DNA of 5,604 nucleotides, from the NCBI GenBank assembly GCA_003556835.1, contig PWQG01000388.1, positions 1 through 5,604 on the forward strand. Reading direction: 5' to 3'. A program made the translations under genes and the position numbers. The stretch comes from Gammaproteobacteria bacterium. GTDB lineage: Bacteria > Pseudomonadota > Gammaproteobacteria > Pseudomonadales > Pseudohongiellaceae. The first letter of the stretch is position 1; each line of letters starts with the position of its first letter. The notes beneath the pieces are model-generated. The model did no database searches. It was not told the DNA's origin and saw only the letters and a list, made by a program, of their open reading frames with translations. Positions 1 to 5,604 of this stretch are shown here, piece after piece.

Positions 1-1399
1 CATACTCTTCCAGCGTCATATGGAAGTTGCTGCCGCCGAAACCAAAGGAGCTGACCGCTCCCTTGCGCGTTTTTCCGGTCGGCCGAATCCAGGGTCGAGC
101 GCGGGTGTTCAGGTAGAAGGGGCTGGCGGCGAAATCGAGTCTGCTGTTGGGCCGGTCAACCTTGATGGTGGGAGGCAGCACCTTGTGATGCAGGGCCATG
201 ATCACCTTGAATAGCGATGCCGCGCCGGCTGCGGCCTTGGTATGGCCGATCTGGGACTTGATCGAACCCAGTGCGCACCACTGAGAGTCTTCCCGCTCCG
301 TGGCCCCGAACGCTCTGCAGAGTCCCTCGAATTCGGCGGCGTCGCCGGCCTTGGTGGCCGTGCCATGAGCCTCGACCAGCTCGACCTCGCCGGGGTCGTA
401 GCCGGCACGCTCATAGGCTCGGCGCAGGGCAATCTCCTGACCTTCTGCACGAGGCGCGTAGATGCTCTTGGCGCGCCCGTCTGAGGAGCTGCCGATGCCG
501 CGAATCACCCCGTAGATGTGATCGCCATCACGCTCGGCGTCGTCGAGGCGACGCAGTGCGACCATGCCGATGCCTTCTCCCAGCAGCGTGCCGTCCGCGC
601 TGTCGGAAAAGGGACGACAGTCTCCCGTGGGAGACAAGGCCGGGGTCTGTGAAAAGCACATGTACATGAAAATGTCATTGAGCGTATCGGCGCCACCGGT
701 GATGACCAGATCCGAGTGTCCAAGCTGCAACTCCTGCACGGCCATGGCGACGGCACCCAGGCTGCTGGCACAGGCAGCGTCTATCACGCAGTTGGTGCCG
801 CCCAGGTTCAGCCGGTTGGCAATGCGCCCGGCAACCACATTGCCGAGGAGGCCGGGAAAAGTGCTCTCGTTCCATTCCGGGTAGGTGGCTTCGATACGAT
901 CACAGATATCCTCGACCTGGCTCTCCGGAAGCCCCGCTTCGCGCAGTGCCTTGATCCAGTTAGGACGTTGAATGCGGCCGGCCATCTGCACCACCAGCTC
1001 AGTGGCAGAGGCCACGCCGAGGATGACGCTGACATCTCTGCGGTTTACCTTCTCGAACTGGAAGCTGACGGCATCGGCCAGCACTTTTTCCGCCACGATC
1101 AGGCCCAGCAGCTGGGCGGTGTCCGTGCTGCTCAGCTGGTTGGGCGGGAGTCCGTACTGCAGGGGATCAAAGGGAGTGTCGGGCAGGAAGCCGCCGCGCC
1201 GCCCGTAGATCTTGCCCGCCTTGCCTGGCTCGGGGTCGTAGTAGTCCTCGATCAGCCAGTGGCCGGCCGGGACATCGGTGATGAAGTCACCGCCCGCCAT
1301 AATGTTGTGCCAGAAACGCTGGCCGTCCTCGGCTCCGGGGTAGAGCGCACTGGCGCCTACAACGGCAATGGCATCCTGCTCAGTATGCTTGCTGCCCAT
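1..1399 (-). CDS. PfaA-like ketosynthase, N-terminal part of a PUFA/secondary-lipid type polyketide synthase (3' end cut)
   Basis: This beta-ketoacyl synthase would catalyse decarboxylative Claisen condensation in iterative synthesis of a polyunsaturated or polyketide-like acyl chain in the cytoplasm. I translated 466 residues, which reach exactly to the end of a KS domain (SSFGFGGSNFH near residues 448-460). The catalytic triad is intact: Cys210 in DAACASS, His345 in EAHGTAT and His386 in GHTKAAAG. PfaA-type features include GGFLPDTPFDPLQYGLPP, FPGLLGNVVAGRIANRL (181-197), FMYMCFSQTPA and GIGSSSDGRAKSIYAPR, which are far closer to PfaA than to FabF or modular PKS. The start at 1399 is preceded by AGGA eight bases upstream; an in-frame ATG at 1408 (MPT-MGSK) is possible but has no spaced ribosome site. 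It overlaps the pfaD-like gene by 20 bases, suggesting translational coupling. Acyltransferase, ACP and dehydratase domains, expected downstream in PfaA-type proteins, lie outside the window. Confidence 0.93.
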   Translation of the reverse strand, partial: MGSKHTEQDAIAVVGASALYPGAEDGQRFWHNIMAGGDFITDVPAGHWLIEDYYDPEPGKAGKIYGRRGGFLPDTPFDPLQYGLPPNQLSSTDTAQLLGLIVAEKVLADAVSFQFEKVNRRDVSVILGVASATELVVQMAGRIQRPNWIKALREAGLPESQVEDICDRIEATYPEWNESTFPGLLGNVVAGRIANRLNLGGTNCVIDAACASSLGAVAMAVQELQLGHSDLVITGGADTLNDIFMYMCFSQTPALSPTGDCRPFSDSADGTLLGEGIGMVALRRLDDAERDGDHIYGVIRGIGSSSDGRAKSIYAPRAEGQEIALRRAYERAGYDPGEVELVEAHGTATKAGDAAEFEGLCRAFGATEREDSQWCALGSIKSQIGHTKAAAGAASLFKVIMALHHKVLPPTIKVDRPNSRLDFAASPFYLNTRARPWIRPTGKTRKGAVSSFGFGGSNFHMTLEEY

Positions 1400-3077
1400 G
1401 GTCGGCATCCTGTGTATCTGCAATGCGAAGTGGTACGGGGCGGTAGCGTGTTGCTGAGGAAGTTAGCGCCAGCCCAAACCCGCGGTATTGTTGTGCGCGC
1501 AGCGTCAGCGCTGCGCCTTCCAGCAGATTAAGCGCGATCTGCTGTACGCTGCGCGCCTCCGGTGCCTCCAGAAAGCTGCCGGCTGCCCAGCGATTGAAGG
1601 CACCCATGGCCGGGCCGCACCAAAGCTGGTAATCGGCCTGGCGAGACTTGTCACCGGCCAATGGCCAGCGGCTGGAGTTGCCCAGATACCAGCGAAATAC
1701 CAAGGCCATACGGTGTTTCGGGTCGTTTTCTGCCTTCTCAAGCTGCCGTGGATCCTGACGCTTGAAGTAGGCCCGGGTCTGTTCCCAGACAGACTCGAGT
1801 GGCTGGCGGAACAGATTTTTTTCTAAACTCTCCCGGGTGGCAGCGGGTATATCCTCCAGCCGGGCGTGCTGCCGATATAGGGCTAACAGCTGGTTGCCAC
1901 GCACGGCCATCATGGTGCCCCGTGTCAGCACCTGTACCTTTACCCCGAGTTCGAACATGTCAGCCGAAGCCGTCATGGCAATATCCGCCGGTCCAGCCTG
2001 TGCCAGCAGGGCCTTGCTATCGTCGCCGACGCCGGATTCGCAGGCAGCCTGATGCACCGAGCCCAGGACCACGAAGGCGGCACCCATGGCATAGGCAGCG
2101 GCCAGCGCCTCCGGTGTGCCCATTCCACCGGCGGCGCCGAGGTAGAGGGGTTCTCGATACTGGTAGCGAGCCTGCAGGTCGTCACGCAGGCGTTGTATGG
2201 CAGGAAACAGGGCGCCTAGCGGGCGGTTGTCCGTGTGACCGCCCGAATCCGATTCCACAATAACCTGCTGGGCCAAGGGTATCTCTCGAGCCAGGGTCGC
2301 TTCTTCCGCCGTCAGCTGTCCGCGCTCCACGAGAGCCGTCAGCAGCCTTTCAGGTGGCGGCGACAGGAAGTGTTTCGCGACTTCTTCACGCGATACCTTG
2401 GCAAACAGCTGGTTGCGCCGGCGTATCATGCCACCGCTGTCGCGATGCAGCCCCGTGCAGCTGTAGCGTACAATGGCCGGTGTCAGGCTCATGAAGGCGG
2501 ATGCCTCGACCCGGCATACGGCCCGCCGCAGGTAAAGATCGACCAGAGAGTCTTCGAGGGCGGGCTCATCCGGGGAGTGAATCAGGTTGCAGCCCCAGGC
2601 TAATCCACGCGTATCCAGTGTTTCCTGAAGCCTGGTGATAGCGGTATCTACGCTCTTCACTGGCAGGCCGGCCGTGCCGAACATGCCAAGCGCCCCGAGC
2701 TCCGCCAGGGCAACTACCAGCTCCGTGCTGGCAATCCCACGGGCCATGGAGCCACCCATGTAGGCGAAGCGCAGGCCGTGCGCTTCGCAGAAACCACGCT
2801 TCCCCAGCCATTCGGGATAGGAGGGCGGGAGGAGGCCGAGCAGGGGCAGGCTGTCATCTGCTGATGTTGTGCTGACCCTGCCTTGGGTAGCGAGGGCGAC
2901 CGAGTTGTGCTCGGTGTCGTATACCAACATGGCGACTTGACGCAATGACGCTGCCAGCTGATCAGCATTCACCGGCCCATGTACCAACTGCGATCGCTTT
3001 CCGTGCCAGTGCCCTACTGCCACGTTGGAGACTTGAGGGCTCCATCGTCTTTGCGTTATCTGTTTTTTGCCTTCCAT
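1380..3077 (-). CDS. pfaD: PfaD-like enoyl reductase (FMN, nitronate monooxygenase-type fold)
   Basis: PfaD proteins are stand-alone, FMN-dependent enoyl reductases that act in trans on the chain held by a PfaA-type synthase. This one has 565 residues, close to the usual family length of about 540. Family blocks appear in order: EAHGLRFAYMGGSMARG (98-114), GMFGTAG (131-137), NLIHSPDEPALEDSLVDLYL (164-183), VESDSGGHTDNRP (274-286, with His281 at the conserved flavin-site position), LGAAGGMGTPEALAAAYAMG (313-332, the phosphate-binding loop), LGSVHQAACESG (338-349), and the C-terminal GPAMGAFNRWAAGSFLE (488-504). I start it at 3077 because AGGG lies five bases upstream and the start falls ten bases after the previous stop. 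The longer reading from 3146 would overlap the preceding gene and adds no family sequence. The last about 25 residues are polar, weakly conserved in appearance, and overlap the ketosynthase start. Confidence 0.95.
   Translation of the reverse strand: MEGKKQITQRRWSPQVSNVAVGHWHGKRSQLVHGPVNADQLAASLRQVAMLVYDTEHNSVALATQGRVSTTSADDSLPLLGLLPPSYPEWLGKRGFCEAHGLRFAYMGGSMARGIASTELVVALAELGALGMFGTAGLPVKSVDTAITRLQETLDTRGLAWGCNLIHSPDEPALEDSLVDLYLRRAVCRVEASAFMSLTPAIVRYSCTGLHRDSGGMIRRRNQLFAKVSREEVAKHFLSPPPERLLTALVERGQLTAEEATLAREIPLAQQVIVESDSGGHTDNRPLGALFPAIQRLRDDLQARYQYREPLYLGAAGGMGTPEALAAAYAMGAAFVVLGSVHQAACESGVGDDSKALLAQAGPADIAMTASADMFELGVKVQVLTRGTMMAVRGNQLLALYRQHARLEDIPAATRESLEKNLFRQPLESVWEQTRAYFKRQDPRQLEKAENDPKHRMALVFRWYLGNSSRWPLAGDKSRQADYQLWCGPAMGAFNRWAAGSFLEAPEARSVQQIALNLLEGAALTLRAQQYRGFGLALTSSATRYRPVPLRIADTQDADHGQQAY
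1408..1411 (-). promoter_or_regulatory. Probable ribosome binding site of the ketosynthase gene
   Basis: The minus strand reads AGGA here, eight bases before the ATG at 1399. It lies inside the last codons of the pfaD-like gene. It supports 1399 rather than the in-frame ATG at 1408, because the AGGA runs directly into the latter. Confidence 0.5.
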
Positions 3078-3082
3078 GTTTA

Positions 3083-3086
3083 CCCT
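3083..3086 (-). promoter_or_regulatory. Ribosome binding site deciding the pfaD start
   Basis: The minus strand reads AGGG here, five bases before the ATG at 3077. It lies wholly in the ten-base gap after the stop of the upstream membrane-protein gene and favours 3077 over 3146 as the start. Confidence 0.55.
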
Positions 3087-3087
3087 G

Positions 3088-3435
3088 TCATGTCGTTTGA
3101 ATGGATTTAACGACCAAAAAAGTGCCGACGACGAGCAGGGCCGCACCGGTCAGGAGCCAAGTATAATTAAACCGAACGTCGAGAAAGAGGTGTGGCAGTA
3201 CGTTATAGGCTGAAAATGCCACGAAGCTGTTGAGCAGCGCGGCCACCATGATAGGGCCCTTGTCGTCGTGATACACCTGGGTTAGATAGCCCCAATAGGC
3301 TGTTACCAGAAAGGCAATGCCGCCTAGCAGTGCTGCTTTCATTAGTGGCTGGCTGAGGTGAACCATGTACGACAGATAAAAGATGCCGAGGTAGCCAGTG
3401 ATATTGATGATAAAAAACAAGATAAAATAGATCAT
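3088..3435 (-). CDS. Small four-helix membrane protein of unknown function
   Basis: I do not recognise this 115-residue protein as a named family. It has four hydrophobic stretches at about residues 2-22, 33-52, 60-80 and 92-111, with a short polar loop (VYHDDKGP, 54-61) between helices two and three. Size and topology recall small multidrug resistance proteins and the ArnE/ArnF lipid-flippase subunits, and the last helix ends with a small-residue GAALLVVGTFLVV run like theirs. However, the first helix has no glutamate corresponding to the essential Glu14 of EmrE, so a drug antiporter is unlikely. It starts nine bases after the stop of the CarS-like gene with no good Shine-Dalgarno site, suggesting reinitiation by ribosomes finishing that gene, and ends ten bases before pfaD. 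Its position between head-group and chain-building genes suggests moving, anchoring or modifying the lipid product; this is inference. Confidence 0.8.
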   Translation of the reverse strand: MIYFILFFIINITGYLGIFYLSYMVHLSQPLMKAALLGGIAFLVTAYWGYLTQVYHDDKGPIMVAALLNSFVAFSAYNVLPHLFLDVRFNYTWLLTGAALLVVGTFLVVKSIQTT

Positions 3436-3444
3436 GTCAGCTTT

Positions 3445-3984
3445 TCAATGAGGTGGGGATTTTCGGATTTTTAGGCAATAGAGAAGCTGGTTGATGTAGA
3501 AGTGAAGGAGTGTGCCCAGGGCGACAATGAATATCAGCTGTAAAGCGGTCATGTCGAATGAGAGCCAGGCAACCAGCGAGCAGGCAAGAGGTGAATCCAC
3601 CTGGTTCAAGAAGATAAAAAACTTACCTCTGAAGTCTTTTTTCTGGGTTTCCCCGGGCAGTATGCCCGCCCTGCGCTTGAGCCATGAGTTGGGCAGCTCA
3701 CCCAGCGCCCAGGCCATGCCCTGCAGCGCGCCAATCCAGTAGAAGTTGCTCAGGGTATAGTGGCTGCTGCCCATTAGCATACTTTCAAAAAGAAAGGCGA
3801 TGTAGCCACCCATCACACCTAGCAGCGAAAGGGAAATTACCCCGCGCCAGGTCTTGTTGGCTCCGAAAAGCGGTGCTGAAATTGGTCTCTTGAGCGCTGG
3901 AAACCAGTCATAGTACAGCACAGAATAGTTGGCGATGGAGGCGAAAAAGGTGGGGATCATCATGACCAGGGCCTCTGCCATCAT
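3445..3984 (-). CDS. CarS/CdsA-like CTP:lipid-phosphate cytidylyltransferase homologue
   Basis: Family members activate a membrane lipid phosphate with CTP to give a CDP-lipid (CDP-archaeol in archaea, CDP-diacylglycerol for CdsA). The protein has 179 residues, the size of archaeal CarS and much shorter than bacterial CdsA. Hallmarks are GANKTWRG (41-48), GELPNSWLKRRAGILPG (95-111) and NQVDS (127-131), set among about five hydrophobic segments (roughly 3-25, 48-68, 79-97, 132-143 and 145-170). From memory the family consensus is GD-x-x-K-S-x-x-KRR and DQ-x-D, so this copy has Glu for the first Asp and Asn for the second, positions that bind metal in CdsA. It may therefore be a divergent enzyme or have lost activity. 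I chose the start at 3984 because a strong GGGAGG lies five bases upstream; the longer reading from 4062 would overlap the preceding gene by 47 bases with an unlikely polar N-terminus. Confidence 0.8.
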   Translation of the reverse strand: MMAEALVMMIPTFFASIANYSVLYYDWFPALKRPISAPLFGANKTWRGVISLSLLGVMGGYIAFLFESMLMGSSHYTLSNFYWIGALQGMAWALGELPNSWLKRRAGILPGETQKKDFRGKFFIFLNQVDSPLACSLVAWLSFDMTALQLIFIVALGTLLHFYINQLLYCLKIRKSPPH

Positions 3985-3989
3985 AGTTG

Positions 3990-3995
3990 CCTCCC
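3990..3995 (-). promoter_or_regulatory. Strong Shine-Dalgarno site of the CarS-like gene
   Basis: The minus strand reads GGGAGG, five bases before the ATG at 3984 and eight before the ATG at 3981. It is the strongest ribosome binding site in the window. It fixes the start after two earlier in-frame ATGs (4062 and 3999), neither of which has a well-spaced site. Confidence 0.7.
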
Positions 3996-4015
3996 GCATG
4001 TTCTCCGTGTCGCCG

Positions 4016-4633
4016 TCATCCAAGGCCCTCTGATGGAAGCAGGCCAAAGAACCAGATGGCACTAATCCACAGGGACACCGCCAATGGCCAGAGTACGTAA
4101 GCTACGCCACCTTCCTTGCGAAACGGAAAGCGGAAAATCAGCAGGAAGCTGGTAATCAACAGCATGATATCAAAGATCGCTATCCAACCGGTGGCCCGAG
4201 CGACCACCCAGCTGACCGACAGAATGCCTACTGAGTAGGGGATGGGGAGCCCGGTAAAGTAACCATCCTTCATGCCGCCTTCCGGGTCTCCCTGGCGTAG
4301 TGCGCCGCTGATCAGAAATATTAGAAGAAGCGCAATCTGCCAGGGTGCGTTATAGCCGAGCAGAAAGAACATGACGACAGGGGCGAATGAGAAGTTGGAC
4401 ATGTCCAGCATGGGGTCAAGCCGTGAGCCGAACACGAACTCGCGTTCGGTACGGTTGGTCTTTCTGGCCACCATGCCGTCAAAAAAGTCAAAAAGGGGGG
4501 TCAGGATGAACAGGGTAATGGCCAGCGACTCATGCCCCCAGAAGGCGGCCAGAACGGCAAACAGGGCGCATGTCAGCCCAGACAGAGATACCGTGGTGGC
4601 GGGGTTGAGTACCCCGAGAAAATATCGGTTCAT
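4016..4633 (-). CDS. CDP-alcohol phosphatidyltransferase, PssA-like
   Basis: These integral membrane enzymes displace CMP from a CDP-lipid with an alcohol (serine, inositol, inositol phosphate, glycerol phosphate). The 205-residue protein carries the family motif with all four aspartates: D49-x2-D52-G53-x2-A56-R57, then G69-x3-D73-x3-D77. The spacer between R57 and G69 is 11 residues, where the usual motif has 8-9. The context around it (ARKTN, SRLDPMLDMSNFSFAP, then SGALRQ at 109-114 and FTGLPIP at 126-132) most resembles bacterial phosphatidylserine synthase of the PssA type. About six hydrophobic segments are visible (for example 12-32, 36-51, 80-112, 133-146, 150-168 and 178-199). The upstream Ino1 gene argues instead for inositol phosphate as acceptor, so I leave the substrate open. 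It begins 39 bases after ino1 and ends 31 bases before the CarS-like start. Only a weak GAG precedes the ATG. Confidence 0.9.
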   Translation of the reverse strand: MNRYFLGVLNPATTVSLSGLTCALFAVLAAFWGHESLAITLFILTPLFDFFDGMVARKTNRTEREFVFGSRLDPMLDMSNFSFAPVVMFFLLGYNAPWQIALLLIFLISGALRQGDPEGGMKDGYFTGLPIPYSVGILSVSWVVARATGWIAIFDIMLLITSFLLIFRFPFRKEGGVAYVLWPLAVSLWISAIWFFGLLPSEGLG

Positions 4634-4672
4634 GATAAACTCGTGACAACTTATATTGGGTCTTGGGCAGCC

Positions 4673-5604
4673 TCAGCGAATCTGACGGCGCGTTCGCTCG
4701 GTCAATTCCCGCCGTGCCAGCTGTTCGCACTCTTGCTGAGCCTCTTCGATACGCATCTGCTCAGGAGGCGTTTTCTGCGTCCAGGCTGAGGGGCCGCGTA
4801 ACGCGCCGACAACCCCCATTTCATGGGCCACCTTGAGATACCGGATAGTGTCGATGACAACGCCGGCTGAGTTCTCCGAGTCGCACACCGAAAGCTTGGC
4901 TTCGATAGTGACCGGAGCGCCACCAAAGCCTTCTGCTTCAATTTGAAGGTGGGCTGTCTTGTTGTCGCCATGGTGAGCAATGAAGGAGGAGGGGCCTGCG
5001 AAGACTGCGTCAGCGCCTGGCTGCTTTCCACGGATTTGGTATTGCGAGCGAATAACATTTTCCTTGGATGTTTTCTTGCTCGCTACCCTGTCGAGGTCCA
5101 TCATGTTGGCAAAGTCAGTGTTTCCGCCTATGTTCAGTTGGGAGTGGAAGGCGACATCGTGACCGCGGTTGAATAGCGTTTCCTGAAGCACTTGGGAAAG
5201 AATGGATGCGCCAAACATGGATTTGATGTCATCGCCCACCAGTGGCAAGCCAGCATCGATAAAGCGCTGCTCCCAGGTCTCGTCGGAAGCAATGAAAACA
5301 GGTATGCAGTTCAGGAAAGGCACGCCGGCAGCCAGGGCGCATTCTGCATAAAATTCTGTTGCCTTTTGTGAGCCCACCGGCAGATAGTTGACAAGCAGAT
5401 CCACTTTCGACTCGTGAAGAGCGTTCACTACATTGACGGGCTCTTCCTTGGCGGGCTGGAAATTGATGCGCTCATGGTAGTTCAGCATGTGCGGGGCGAT
5501 ACCATCGTGCACTTCACCCATCAGCACTGGCCCACTGTCGGTGATGTCGGTATGGAAAATGCTTGCACAGTTGGGGGCGGCAAAGATAGCTTCGCTCAGA
5601 GGCT
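4673..5604 (-). CDS. ino1: Inositol-3-phosphate synthase, Ino1/MIPS type (5' end cut)
   Basis: This NAD-dependent cytoplasmic enzyme isomerises glucose 6-phosphate to myo-inositol phosphate, the first step to inositol lipids. The visible 309 residues are the C-terminal part; the NAD-binding glycine-rich N-terminus, probably some 50-80 residues, lies beyond 5604. Counting from the first complete codon, conserved blocks are NYLPVGSQKATEFYAECAL (72-90), FLNCIPVFIAS (96-106), LVGDDIKSMFGASI (121-134, with the active-site lysine), NIGGNTDFANMMD (157-169) and SKKTSKENVI (175-184, with further active-site lysines). The tail has GPSAWTQKTPPEQ as in actinobacterial and archaeal enzymes. Length and lack of long insertions match the compact prokaryotic type rather than the eukaryotic enzyme of about 500 residues. 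The reading frame is open upstream of a GTG at 5527, and family similarity (a PNCASIF stretch) continues there, so 5527 is not the start. It is the most upstream gene visible in the operon. Confidence 0.94.
   Translation of the reverse strand, partial: PLSEAIFAAPNCASIFHTDITDSGPVLMGEVHDGIAPHMLNYHERINFQPAKEEPVNVVNALHESKVDLLVNYLPVGSQKATEFYAECALAAGVPFLNCIPVFIASDETWEQRFIDAGLPLVGDDIKSMFGASILSQVLQETLFNRGHDVAFHSQLNIGGNTDFANMMDLDRVASKKTSKENVIRSQYQIRGKQPGADAVFAGPSSFIAHHGDNKTAHLQIEAEGFGGAPVTIEAKLSVCDSENSAGVVIDTIRYLKVAHEMGVVGALRGPSAWTQKTPPEQMRIEEAQQECEQLARRELTERTRRQIR

Noticed and set aside
716..1531. A 271-codon open frame on the plus strand.
   Set aside because: It lies antisense to the ketosynthase (with intact catalytic residues) and the end of pfaD. 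Its product shows no family motif and is explained by GC-rich codon bias in the opposite frame.
1799..2603. Plus-strand open frames of 122 and 154 codons opposite pfaD.
   Set aside because: They are antisense to a gene with clear conserved blocks, are rich in Arg, Pro and Cys as expected for shadow frames, and lack ribosome sites and motifs.
3078..3146. N-terminal extension of the PfaD-like protein from an ATG at 3146.
   Set aside because: It would overlap the upstream membrane-protein gene by 59 bases and reads as non-family sequence, while 3077 has a spaced AGGG.
3088..3435. The four-helix protein as an EmrE-type multidrug antiporter.
   Set aside because: Size and helix number fit, but the essential membrane glutamate of helix one is missing and the context is lipid synthesis.
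3985..4062. N-terminal extension of the CarS-like protein from an ATG at 4062 or 3999.
   Set aside because: The extra residues are polar and uncharacteristic, the 4062 start overlaps the transferase gene, and the strong GGGAGG points to 3984.
4634..4672. An internal promoter or terminator in the largest gap, between ino1 and the transferase gene.
   Set aside because: The 39 bases contain no convincing inverted repeat with a T-run and no paired -35/-10 boxes; it is a normal operon spacer.
5525..5527. GTG at 5527 as the start of the inositol phosphate synthase.
   Set aside because: The frame stays open to the window edge and the upstream residues still look like the family, so the gene is simply cut at 5604.

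Overview
The window is one compact operon-like gene set. All six genes are read from the minus strand, so transcription runs from position 5604 toward 1. Both ends are cut: the first gene lacks its N-terminus (beyond 5604) and the last lacks everything after its first domain (beyond 1). The organism is most likely a Gram-negative bacterium, perhaps a gammaproteobacterium. This is inferred only from clear Shine-Dalgarno sites, a PfaA/PfaD-type synthase and moderate to high GC. No ribosomal or taxonomic marker is present, so the placement is weak.

In transcription order the layout is: (1) 5604-4673, C-terminal 309 residues of an inositol-3-phosphate synthase (Ino1/MIPS, archaeal/actinobacterial type); (2) 4633-4016, a CDP-alcohol phosphatidyltransferase most like PssA; (3) 3984-3445, a small CarS/CdsA-like CTP:lipid-phosphate cytidylyltransferase homologue; (4) 3435-3088, a 115-residue protein with four membrane segments and unknown function; (5) 3077-1380, a PfaD-type flavin enoyl reductase; (6) 1399-1, the N-terminal ketosynthase domain of a PfaA-like multidomain synthase. 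The gaps are 39, 31, 9, 10 and -20 bases, so there is almost no non-coding DNA, and no promoter, terminator, RNA gene, repeat or mobile element was seen.

Taken together, the genes look like a dedicated pathway for an unusual phospholipid. An iterative PUFA/secondary-lipid type synthase (PfaA-like plus PfaD) would make an acyl or polyketide-like chain. The CarS-like protein would activate a lipid phosphate with CTP. Ino1 would supply inositol phosphate, and the CDP-alcohol transferase would join head group and lipid. The four-helix protein may move or organise the product. The individual families are well known. The combination, the non-consensus metal-ligand positions in the CarS-like protein, the stretched CDP-alcohol motif and the unassigned membrane protein are the points worth pursuing. 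Whether the head group is inositol phosphate, inositol or serine cannot be decided from the sequence.
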